A stretch of 64,000 bases of DNA from positions 200,553,247 through 200,617,246 of the forward strand of contig NC_090942.1 in the NCBI RefSeq assembly GCF_040807025.1, read 5' to 3'. Shown here piece by piece: positions 53,291-64,000 of the stretch. The notes under the pieces are model-generated. The model ran no database searches and was not told the DNA's origin. It was given only the letters and a program-made list of their open reading frames with translations. Origin of the DNA: Struthio camelus. Its lineage: Eukaryota > Chordata > Aves > Struthioniformes > Struthionidae. A program made the translations under genes and the position numbers. Position 1 is the stretch's first letter. The number at the start of each line of letters is the position of its first letter.

Positions 53291-55939
53291 GCTGAATTCT
53301 CAGAGCAAATCTTCCATATGAGCAGCTGAGATATAAAGGGTCCTAGAGCGGAGGAGGAGGAGGAAAATAAAATCACGGCTAAATTAGATCAGTTATCAGA
53401 AATAAATGTTATAGAGAAGCTTGAAAACTAAATTTGTACTTAAAATTTAAGCCCGTCTCAAAAAAAAGTAGGGGAGTAGGAAGGGAGAATTCACCCCAAA
53501 ATATCTAAGCAAGGCTAAGTCAAAGGATGGGATTTGCCTAAAATACTTGATGTCAACTCTGGGAGCTGTCTGGGGAATCAACTGAACACAAGCATTGCGA
53601 GCTAACTGGAATACAGGACCCAAGCTGACGTCTGAGCAATGACAATCCAGGTGATGTAGGTGTTAGGGGTTGTTGTTCTGTTTCTATAAGAAACTGACTT
53701 TTCAAGCTTTGTATTCCAGCAACGTAAACTTATCTTTACTTTTACCTAAAGAGCTGCCTTATGCTCAGAGTTATTTAGGGGGAGGAGGGCCGGGGCAGTA
53801 AAAAACTATTTTGGTTGCTTGACCTATGCCAAACACCCAAAACAACACCAATGGTTCGCAAAAGTTTGCAGGTGCTTCTCCGCTAAAACACTACAGGTGG
53901 CTTGGAGTGTGGTAACAAGGTGATCCTATTAGGGAGACTATAGCAAACATTAAGCAGCATTTCTTGGTCTTGCAGTTCAGCAATGGGGAGAGGATGTGGC
54001 GTGGGTCCCCAGGATTCGATATGATTTCTTATGTAAGGGCCAGTAGGGTCTAACCCCGGTTTGTCCCTTCCTATATGTGTGGAACACATCTATCCTTCCC
54101 ATACCGTCACTAGAAGAAAACCACACAAGAATCTTTTCTTAACTCAGTTGCAGACAGGGCTGCTACAGAAGGCAAGAGAGCTCCTGATTAAGGCTGGTGA
54201 GGAGCCTTTCAGTGTGGGGTATGCACAATCCAGGGGGCTGAACAGCCCTTCTCACACCCCTTATCTAAAAGCTCTCTTCGTGCTCCGAGGGCTCCAGCTT
54301 CGATTGCATGCTCACAGGGGGATAAGAGCAGCTCTCTGGAGGGGCAATCTGCCTCAGAATGCATGGATGGGAAGAACAACGTGACACTTAAGAATACAAA
54401 ATGGGTTAGCTGAGATTCAGGAGCCCAGGCCTAGGATCTATGTGGGCTACTCTGTCCGGCCTCCAGCTGCTGTTTTGTGAGACAGTCTTCCAAGGACCCT
54501 GTGTTGTATTTGCTAAACAGGTATGGATGTCTTGGATTTCTCAGAAATCTCAAATGGCCCTAGGTGTCAAGAAGTAGGCAATTGAGTGCCTTCCCTACTG
54601 CCTCTGAAATACTTTTCTACTATGTCCTGCTTTTAAAAATAACATGTTTCTATGTTACTCCAGTCTATGGCTCTTGTGTTTGTGCCCAGCCCAGTAAAAA
54701 ACGTTGAAATGAAACATCAGACCCTTGAAAACATCTAAGTTGCTCATAGCAACTAGACTCATATTAGGGCTCTGACTCTCTCTGAATCACTCTGATCTCT
54801 GGCTGGAGTGAGGGGTCCAATGAGACTGGCCACGGACAACATAGTGGGAGCAAAGCAGTGGTCAGGTCTTGTTTCTAGTAGACCCTCTAATTCATAAAAT
54901 AGCTGCTGTTCCATGTGAGGAAGGGCCATAAATCATGCTATGAATCTTTTCCAGAGGTTATCTTTTTATATGTTATTATTTAATGATTTATATTACACTG
55001 AAGGCTTCCAGTGACATGTTGCTCTTACTGCTCTATAAGCAGAGAGACAGGCTCTGGCCCAAAGGGTCAGTATTGTAAATGAAGCAAGATTTATGGGAGA
55101 GGCAATATCTTCCATTAGCCCAGTGGAAAGCTTGGGAAGGAATGGACAAGCTTTCCTGAACACTAGACCTTATTCACATTTCTGCACCAAGTTTGAAATG
55201 ACTTTTGGGGACCCTAAAACTCTACGCAGTCTCCCAGTTACAGCACATGCTGTTGCTCCCCTGGCATCTTGAGTACGGACCCAAGCCCACTTGCAAGGTT
55301 CAGCTTGCCTCAAGCTCAAACTGTTTGGATGAAAGCCTATGTCAGGTATGGACTTGGGTTGAGATGCAGAGCTTGACAAGGAGAAAGCTCAGATTCGTGC
55401 CATCTCTCAGCACGGACCTAAGGGTACTCCTGCCTGCAGCATGGGCCAACCTCACAAGCAGCAAGAACTGATGGGATTGTTCAGTGCCTGGATTTGATGA
55501 GCACATGCAGGGCCAGGGATGCAGGTGGGGGTACACTTTCCATGATCCAAGGTTCAAACCAGGCTCCAGGCTTCACTTTGGCGAGTGCTCCACCTGCCAG
55601 TGGAGATGTATCCGGAAAAACCTTATGGTACAATGCAAAACTGGCCCCAGATCTCCATAAAACTGTTCTTCCTTCCATAGACATCTAGGTGACACCCCAT
55701 CAATATTGTACTGTAAATCTGGAAGCCTCAAGATAGTAATTATCTCACATCTATTCACAATCTTTATCACTGCCCTGATTGGCTTGGTTGAAGTGGATAT
55801 TAGCTATATTGCCACTTCATAGTAAATATTAAGCGATAGACACTATGGTTGGTAGCATTATGTATCTGTTGAGTTTAACCTCCTTGCTTTTTTCCTTTGG
55901 ACCTTAAACATACTTTATTATATCAAAAAGTAATTAACA

Positions 55940-56190
55940 TTCCTCAGGGGTGAAGGTAGCTGTATGGTGTGTTTACTGAGGCGGCCAGCTGTCGCCACTT
56001 GGCAAGCAACTTTTATCATAAGCTGGTTGAATTTAACATATATCAGCATTTATCAGCCCAGACTTTGTCAGTTTTATAAACGAAAACCAAGGGACAATAA
56101 ATCATTTGGTGCCCAAGTGATACTGCATAGATCAGAGAGCATATTTACCAGGACGGGTGGATTCAACCAACAAAAGGCATCTAAGGTTTT
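55940..56190. promoter_or_regulatory. Candidate conserved noncoding element in the PDX1-side interval
   Basis: CpG-retaining AT-balanced block with AACTTTTATCATAAGC, GTTTTATAAACG, GACAATAAATCAT (CDX/posterior-HOX-like), TTTATCAGC (GATA-like) and GGCGGCCAGCTGTCGCC. It sits about 400 bases before the CR1 insertion. Its target could be PDX1 or the presumed GSX1. Pattern-based only. Confidence 0.35.
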
Positions 56191-56589
56191 GTTATTTTAC
56201 CTGTATTAAACATTGCCTCAGATGTCTTTGTTTTGTTGCATAACCCTTGTCTGAAAGTTTTGGTGAGGTCTATGTAGGACAGTTTCATTTTTATTCTGCT
56301 GAGCTGGCTGCTGCAACCTTCCCTCCTGCTGAGCAGCACTCACGTGAATATTTCCACTGACTGCAAGTTGGACTGCGTGTGACTCGGCATCAGTAAGGTT
56401 ATAAATAAGTCTCCTCATTTGTGACGCATGAACCATGGGGTTGGGAGTAGACGCACACAGAGGCAGCACAAGCCTTGATTCCTTGATGCTTTAGGCATAA
56501 AGAATCACTCTATTAATTTGCAGTCACGCTGTTCTGCAACATCAGTATACATCCTCTGAACCTTTCAGAGTTAACCAGGACTTACAGAT

Positions 56590-57216
56590 GACCCTTGTGG
56601 CCAAGAAGGCCAATGGTCTCCTGGGGTGCATTAGGCAGAGGGTTGCCAGCAGGTCGAGGGAGGTGATCCGGCCCCTCTCCTCAGCCCTAGGGAGGCCTCA
56701 CCTGGAGTCCTGTGTCCAATTCTGGGCTCCCCAGGACAAGAGAGACATGGCGCTACTGGAGAGAGTCCAGCAGAGGGCTACAAAGATGATGAGGGGACTG
56801 GAGCACCTCTCCTATGAAGAAAGACTGCAAGAGCTGGGCCTGTTCAGCCTGGAGAAGAGAAGACTGAGAGGCGATCTCATCAACGTGTACAAATATCTGA
56901 AGGGGGAGTGTCAAGAGGATGAGGCCAATCTCTTCTCCGTGGTGCCCAGCGACAGGACAAGAGGCAACGGGCAGAAACTGAACCACAGGAAGTTCCACCT
57001 GAACCTGAGAAAAAACTTCTTTCCTGTGAGGGTGACAGAGCACTGGAACAGGTTGCCCACAGAGGTAGTGGAGTCTCCTTCGCTGGAGATATTCAAAAGC
57101 CGTCTGGATGTGATCCTGGGCAATATGCTCTAGAGGCCCCTGCTGGAGCAGGGAGGTTGGACTAGATGATCTCCAGAGGTCCCTTCCAACCTAAACCATT
57201 CTGTGTGATTCTGTAT
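56590..57216 (+). mobile_element. CR1 LINE, 5'-truncated copy with open ORF2 C-terminus
   Basis: An uninterrupted frame of about 180 codons ends at TAG 57131-57133. It reads [96 protein letters not shown] and [13 protein letters not shown], the C-terminal end of the CR1 reverse-transcriptase protein. The 3' noncoding part has the GGACTAGATGATCTCCAGAG tract and ends in ATTCTGTGTGATTCTGTA-type octamer repeats. Loss of the 5' part is normal for CR1, so the copy cannot move. The open frame suggests a fairly young insertion. Confidence 0.95.
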
Positions 57217-60200
57217 GGCATTTATACCAGTAAACCAAATGGGTCAGTGTCTCACCTTGGGGTAAGTGGCAAGCAGCTGCTCACATCTGTACAGCTAAAC
57301 TCTCTTCTACCTTAAATGAGGGTAGCTCATCCGTAGTACCTACTGGGAGTAGTTCTATGCTACTTGTGAACCATATCCAGGCTAGCTGGCATGGCATGAA
57401 ACTACGCCAGGGAGCATACTGAACCCTTAAACAGTGTGGGTGACTGCAGGGCAGTGCCCACGTCCTGGACTGCGGGATAACTTGGGAAGTATACTGCTGC
57501 CCTTGCCTTGGGTGAGGTGAAAGAGGGGGCATGTGCAGGCGCTGATTTAACAGAACCTGGCAAATGAGGCTGACACAATGTATGACAGCATGGGAAGTCC
57601 TATAGAGCAACAGAGGTGCAGAAATACCTGCAGCTCATCATTGCACTTCATTATTACATGCATAGTCCATATTGCTAATGGAAACCCATCCTCTGTGAGC
57701 ATTTACATTTACTTGTCAAGGGATGATTTGGAGCATTTGACATTTAGGAGCAAACTCCCAACTACTGGTTCAATGTGTCCTCCAGCGGAAGGGAGGACAG
57801 ACACCAGGGGCTGTAAGGCAGTAGCCATCAGTGAAGGTCATTAAGACTATGTCTGCATTGCTACATAAAAGGGGACCAGGAGCTGATGTGCGGCAAATGC
57901 CAAATGGCACTGAATGGCTCATGGCCGCCCCACAGTGGGTTAGCCCTTCATCAGGAGGGAGCTAGGTGGAGAGGTTCAAAACAGATAAAGGGGTGGAGGT
58001 AACAACTGAACAACATGGCCAAGCAAGGGTCCAGTGCTTAGGCTCTGCCTAGCCTGTACTTAGCAATTTATATTGTGCTACTGAGTTAAGATTTTACCAG
58101 AAGTCACTAATCAATCCTCAGAGCCCTTTGCCATGACAATGGCAATCTTTTTACTTGACTATAGTGCTGAAAACTCTGGTACTGGCCTGCCAGGAGCTGC
58201 ATGCTTTACACCATGAACGCATGTCAGTTCATTTAAGACCTGTGAGACCTCCCATGCTCTTCCCACGGCTCATCCCAAAAGGAGCGAGATCTTTCTCAGT
58301 TGACTGTGACAGTCTTGGAGTGTCTTAAAGCAAAAATGACGAGCTATGCCCTGACGAAGACACAGGCTGGCACGTGCAAAAAGAGGGGACATAGTAGCAT
58401 TGTGGGCTGTATGGTGAATACTTCTGCATCAGGTTGGACTACCCTGAGAACCTAAAACTGTGCTCAAATACCTAAGTAAATTCCAACATAGCCATGGCCA
58501 GAGAACTGGGTAAAGCGTTCAACTTCTTTTTGGTTAATATACATTTCCTAGAACTTCCTTATGTTTCCCTTCCCCAAAACAGCTTTCCAGTAGACATTTA
58601 CATCAAGCTTTCATCAAACTTTCCCAAGCTTCATCTGTATAAGATGAGATATTCACTGCTTGTTTTCATATATATCTCTAGGCCACACTGGTTTTGTATT
58701 TGTTAACAACTATCTTCTCCTCATTGCCATATTCAAAGCAGAAACTAAAATTGCCAAAGTTGTCTGCTTCCAAATCTTCCCTCCATGGACAGACCCATGT
58801 GATTTTTAATGACAAACAGTTGCTTATTGTTTATTACCATTATAGTAGCATGTTCTGATTCCCAGCGCACTTGCTGGCAAAGCGTGCTCTCCAACGTCCA
58901 TGCCATTCCCATTGGTCTCTGGGAATGCAGCATGAAAACAGTGCAGTTCCAGAAGAATAAGAAGAAAAGATGAAGTTTATATACAAGAGGTCAAACACCA
59001 AATTGTCTAAAGCAATTTGTACAAAGCTGACAGGACGCAACAGCCGTGAAATTTTTTTTCCTGCATTTTAGAAGAGAAAGAAGCGGCTGGCTGGGCCTGG
59101 CCTATCTGTTAGCTAGTTGCAGCACTGCTATCAGTACTACAGAGTTGTGCTGTGGAGCTGATTTCTGCACACAGAGTTTATGGTGCTGCAAAAATGAAAG
59201 TGAACTCATGAGCTGCACAGCATATCCATACCAGCTTAGCTACTGCACATGAGAACCACAGCCAGAGGTACAAGACAAAGGGTAGAAGTTTTTAGCTTCA
59301 TGGCACGATCTGAAAATTCACTTGTAAGTCCTGCATCAGTGAGGAAGAGACCAGATGATATAGCTGTGTTTCAAACAAGGGCATTTCAGAGTGATGAAAA
59401 GGCTACTGAAGCTAAAGTTAAGTCAAAAAGAGGGCTTGAGGACAGCACTGCTGGCTGAGCTGGTGAAAACAGAGGAATGCGTAACGGAGGTGTTTGCCAC
59501 AGAGGAACAGAAAGGAGAGACTGGGAACCCCTACCAGGTGCTAGCCGGGGGTGCTCCTGGCTAAAACTGCTGTTTTCCCCACCTTATTCTCATCCTGTGA
59601 AAAAAAAGTAAGTTTATTTCTTCTCTTTTCCTTCTTCCCTGCTGTTCAGCTGAAAACAGCTTAAGGGTCTTTATCAGCCAGACTCCCTCCTTTGGCCTCT
59701 CTGCTCCTTGGGAAGAAGAGGTAGCACGGCAAGGCTCAGGCCCCAGAAGGATGAGCTGCTGCTCCTGTCCTGCTGTTCCCATCACAGGCACGGTTAGTGA
59801 CCACGCTGGGACAAGGCACCTGGCAACAAAAGGAGCTAACTTCTACATGCCTCCAAATTACAAATCAGCAATCTTTAAAGGGCTGGTTCCCTACAGTTTT
59901 CTTTCCTAGTCAACTATAACAAGGATAATTTTGAAAACATAACATTTCTTTCACAGTGATAAGAGAGGCTTTGAAGCCTTTGATGGGCCATATGTTGTTA
60001 CCTGGACTTGCAGATTTTCCTCCACGTCACTACTGACATTTGGAAAGCTGGTAAGTCTGCTTGTATCTATTCCATTCTAGTTCATTTAAAGGGATGTAAT
60101 CATTCCTTAAAACTTTCTCCTTATCTACAAAAACAGAGATGTTGCAAAGGCATCCTATGCCCACTAGTGGGTGGTCTTAGATCCTTAGAGGTCTAATATC

Positions 60201-63200
60201 CTGTTCTGCCATTCATTAATCAGAGTTGTGCATTGCATCACTCCCACCACCAGGGTAACCTCATTCATCCAAATGCCAGGTTGTGCTGGTCTATTTACGG
60301 TTGGTCTTTGCAATGTCTTAATATTTCTGTAAATTCCCAGTTGTCTACACAACAGCGAAGCATCCTTGGTTTTAGTATCCCACTCAGTAACACAACAAGA
60401 AATGACAAGTCCTGTTTCACTGTTGCCATTTCCTAATTTATGAGGGCTAAATACATATTTTTGCTTACCCTTGCAGCCAAATGGTGCTTCATTACTTTAA
60501 CTTCATTTTCCATGAGTCACTGGATGGGATATAATAGAGACTAAATGAGTTCAGAGAGGGAATTAGTTGCTGAAATTATGAACACTGCAATTCCCTGAGT
60601 TTAGGTGGTCATTTCTGGCAGCAGAGGTCTTACTGTGAGTTAGGCACCTGATTTTTATATCCTTGACACAGGCAGAGCTGGTAGCCTCAAGATGACAATC
60701 ATAACAGGCAGAGCTCTGTGATCTGTGAGCATCTGTGGTTTTGCAGATGAATACTAGGACATCTGATTTTAGAAAAGAAGAGCAGCCTTGGAATCTATTC
60801 TGTCACTGATATAAACATAAAATACCCACAGCAGGAATCATGCTTCTGTGCTGATGTGACTACAGACTCCAAAAGGCGTATGGAAAATGTTTTGGCATAA
60901 CTCTTTGATTTTTCGGCTATTTCTTTATTCACATTTGTCGTTATGGATGGACAAATCAATTTCTGTCAAATAGTCTTCCATGCTTTGCACTATAATCCTT
61001 TGAATCTGAACTGAATCCACTGGCTGCAAGCCTTGTCAGGAAAACATATGTAAAGGAAAGTGTGAGGCTGATAACTCTTCATTTCATGTGATCACGGGAT
61101 CCAAACTGTACTATCACTGCCAAGGTCAGTGGTGTTGCTGTAGGTGACATACTGCACACTAAAGGATGTGACTGCATAGGAGATGTGCTAACCCCAGGGT
61201 CATGACAAGGGCTGTAGGGCTGCAACCAGTCCATGCTGTGACTTAAGTCACCCCAGTGGGATTTCACGTTTTATTTTCTTAAAGACCTTTGTGGTCCTTA
61301 AGTTTCCAAGGAAAGCTTGAAAGCATGAACCATCAGCCTGAGTGATTATCTCACACATCTCTAGAGAAGTCCTAGCTCCAAGAGCCGCAGCTCAAGTCAG
61401 TCCTTCCCATACCACACCAGTGGACCACTTTGGCTGTGGCCCAGCCCACATGCAGCCAGCCCAAGATATGCTCAGCTGTTGAGACACTTCATGAGAGTTG
61501 TTTTGCAGAGAAAAGGGGAACAAATAGCTCTTTGGAAGCTCCAGAGCTGAGTAGGGAACCTGCTGTAGCACTTGTGTGGTAGCATGGCCACAGGGTGTGC
61601 GCAGGCAGGAAGGAGCCTCAGAAACTTTTGTAATGGCATGGCACAGTCCCTGCAAGACAAGGGAGTGAGAGGGCAGGAAACCCTTTCTTCTGGGTGCTGA
61701 GTGCTCAGAAAGGATTACCTGTCATCAGCCACCTAGCAATCGTCATCCTATGCAGTGACACAGTCCAGAGCTTTTGGCAACACTATAAAACCAGCCAAGG
61801 GAAATTAGTCTGGGATATGGTGTGTTTCCAAATAAATAAGCAGTGGAATAGGGGTGAAATTTATACTGTTCTTGGTATATTAACAGAAGACTTTAATGGG
61901 ATCTCCAGAGGGGGAATTTCCATTAGGACCAGCTGGAGCTTTTATGAATCCATCATGGTGATCACTTTTTAGTTCATTTTTGGAATTTTCAAAAGTCTGA
62001 AGCAGTAGAAGAAGAAGGGAAAAGAAAATCATGGGTCCTAAGTGTGCCCCAGACAGTTCTGGTTGTAAAATTCAAGCTATGTTCAGACAACAGTTTAATC
62101 TTCTCTTTCTCCAATCTAGATTTGAGCATTTTACAGGCCGTGTATGGACATTTCATTTCCGAATGTTTTTGTCTGGACATTGGCCTAATTTATTTAATTA
62201 AGTTTAAAAGGGTTAAACAAAAAAAAACAAAATCAATAAAGCTGTAGCATATTAGTTTGTTTTTGGTTTAGCATTTACCCTGAAAAAATTATTATCCTAC
62301 AGTTTCCATTCTGATTTTCAATCAGCTGTTGTAGAAAGCTGTTTGACATTTCTTGTTCACTCTGCTGAAAGTCAAATTTGGCTGGTACTGGGCATGTCTG
62401 AGAATCCTATGCAAGATCTTGGAGCTGTTTTATCTCTGAAGACTTAATGTCAGACTAATGCTGATGGTTTGCCTCTTTTGAATCACCTCCACTTTAAGGG
62501 GGTACAAGTACATGGTTTCCTTATTCAGTGAGGTTCAGAGGTATTACATTTACCTAGCTATGCCCATGCTCACACTTTCTTACTCAGAAAGAATCAATCA
62601 CCCCCAGTCTTACTATACCTTAACATCCTCATTTTTTATACTCTGCAGCATCTGAGCTCCAGATAGCTCTCCAATGTGTTTTCAACAGAGCATATATTAG
62701 ATCAGGTACCCAACCCTGGAGTGTCCCTGATTGTAAGGATAAATGGGATGGCAGTCCAGCAGCACTTAGCAATGCTCATCTGCAACCGCATGTCTTTCCT
62801 CAAGCCTACCTTTTTTTAGGGCTGCCTTTATGGCTATGCTTAACTAATTTCAGTAGGATTTCAGTAGTACATTGGAAGTTAAGTATTACATACTTAAGTG
62901 CTCTCCAGAGAAAATTGCTTCCCGGTACACCCTCAAGAAGAGTTCAGAGCTTATCAAGCTGCCAGCTGCCCCAGACCACTCCCAGCTTTCCAAGTCTGTT
63001 TCAGGCTCATGCAGGTTCAAACCACAAAGCTCCAGAGTAAAAGAGAATCGAGCAGCCTTCTCTGACCAGCCAGTGTTCAAAAGACCTTCACCAGCCATGG
63101 AAAGACGCTCCCATGTCTTCCAGCCTTGCTGAACCACATGACTGACAGGTAACCCTTAACTGTCTCCTGGATATTTCTGCTTTGCCAAAAGAAACGTGCC

Positions 63201-63820
63201 GTCTCTGTTGGCCCTGGACCACAGGTATAGCTAGTTCTCCTGGTGCAAAACACACATGGACCTGAGGGAACGTGGCAGCTCTGGACTGTTTCTTGTAGAA
63301 AGCACAGCTAGCATCAGCTTCTTCATACCTAGAGCCCAAGGATGAATCCTCCTACCCTGCCACAGAGCAACATGCTGGAGAACCTTTTCTGTCCCTGTAC
63401 TGAAGGAAGAATATTACATTTGAAATCACAGTGCTTTATCTTTGAGGATCCTCTTGAGAGAATGATCCAAGATCTACTACTTGTTTTCCTGCAGCCTGCA
63501 GTTCACGGGGATGATCAGTTGGTAGAGAGAAGATCCCCTGATCACTGCAGCATGGCCATCAGGACTGTGCAATATCAGTGTGGGTGTAACATGTCAGCAG
63601 AGCAGATCTCAGGCTGTTTTCTTTTGGTATCAGTAAAGACAAATTCTGTTTGCTTTGTTTTCTGAAGCACACCTCACTGCATTTCTCTCCCTTTTTCAGA
63701 ATACCCTCTGACATTACTCCAGTGGGATCTGGTATTTACCTTTGAATAAGGTAACAGCTTTCTTTCATGACTGAGTCCCATATGATCTAATAGCTCTTTT
63801 AATTTCTTCTACAACTGTTT
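57217..63820. other. Noncoding DNA toward the right edge
   Basis: About 6.6 kb with no recognised gene, RNA or transposon. Short frames only. The part at 60490-60640 is AT-balanced and could be conserved. No homeobox-like peptide (WFQNRR) occurs here, so GSX1 is not in the window. Confidence 0.45.
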
Positions 63821-63825
63821 TCATT

Positions 63826-63900
63826 GTATATTATATATGTACACATAAATACACACATATTAGTGTTGGTGCGTGTGTGTGTGTATATGTGCGTGTGTCT
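63826..63900. repeat. TA/CA/GT-rich compound simple repeat
   Basis: TATATGTACACATAAATACACACATA passes into GTGTGTGTGT units. Confidence 0.75.
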
Positions 63901-64000
63901 GCTTCTAGTCCTTTTCTTTCGTCTGTGTGGCAGCTGTGTTTATAATATTTATATTTCTCCAGAGCAACATTTACAATAATGATGAGTCGCATGAGCGTTG

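Larger units (their letters stand above)
43501..55930. other. Long noncoding interval
   Basis: About 12 kb with no gene, RNA gene or well-preserved transposon that I can identify. It holds a (GT)n run at 51532-51570 and a (GAAT)n run at 53271-53290. The stretch at 55085-55175 is reminiscent of an old dispersed amniote repeat but is too diverged to assign. Open frames are at most about 145 codons and lack family signatures. Confidence 0.45.

Noticed and set aside
55085-55175. Stretch resembling a dispersed amniote repeat (GCAATATCTTCCATTAGCCCAGTGG...)
   Set aside because: Similarity is from memory and partial; no ends or second copy in the window.
60158-60176. CCACTAGTGGGTGG as a second CTCF site
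   Set aside because: It mismatches the core at the R position and lacks the GGC; the palindrome CCACTAGTGG explains the look.
57217-64000. Searched for GSX1
   Set aside because: No homeodomain signature (WFQNRR) or CpG island of the expected kind before the right edge.

Overview
The window is vertebrate nuclear DNA, most likely from a bird. It has large introns with GT-AG splice sites, CpG islands and sparse genes. The one well-preserved transposable element, at 56590-57216, is a CR1 LINE 3' end with the ATTCTRTG-type tail typical of birds. I cannot name the species. The only protein-coding genes I can support are two ParaHox homeobox genes. CDX2 is on the + strand (CDS 3136-3634, 6278-6423, 6634-6807; 272 aa). 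PDX1 is on the - strand (exon 1 33425-33824, exon 2 29854-30242; 262 aa). They point toward each other across about 23 kb, the same convergent order as in other amniotes. GSX1, the third ParaHox gene, would be expected beyond the right edge; I see no sign of it inside the window.

Layout. 1-3135: CDX2 upstream DNA and promoter, with GC-rich islands around small AT-rich, CpG-retaining blocks that carry homeobox, octamer, SOX/FOX and TCF-like sites. 3136-7255: CDX2, with a 31-bp minisatellite and a probable conserved element in intron 1, then a short 3' UTR ending at an ATTAAA signal. 7256-27100: noncoding, with several candidate conserved elements, one compositionally odd repeat-like block (about 16.7-17.2 kb), and an isolated CpG island at 17.8-18.15 kb holding a textbook CTCF core motif. 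27100-29853: probable PDX1 3' UTR/downstream region with a fossil hAT-type MITE. 29854-33824: PDX1. 33825-36200: PDX1 promoter (CACGTG E-box) and two AT-rich blocks at distances comparable to the mammalian PDX1 upstream enhancer areas. 36200-64000: a long noncoding interval toward the presumed GSX1, holding simple repeats, a decayed CR1, the good CR1 copy and a few candidate conserved elements.

How the parts relate. CDX2 specifies posterior gut (and trophectoderm in mammals). PDX1 specifies pancreas and duodenum. The two genes are expressed in adjacent gut domains, so the CTCF-bearing island between them is a natural candidate for a boundary. Protein-level points to check are an FAWMK (not FPWMK) PBX-interaction hexapeptide in PDX1 and a short, serine-poor CDX2 C-terminus. 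Both genes have very short upstream ORFs close to the start codon. All regulatory-element calls are pattern-based and need alignment to confirm.
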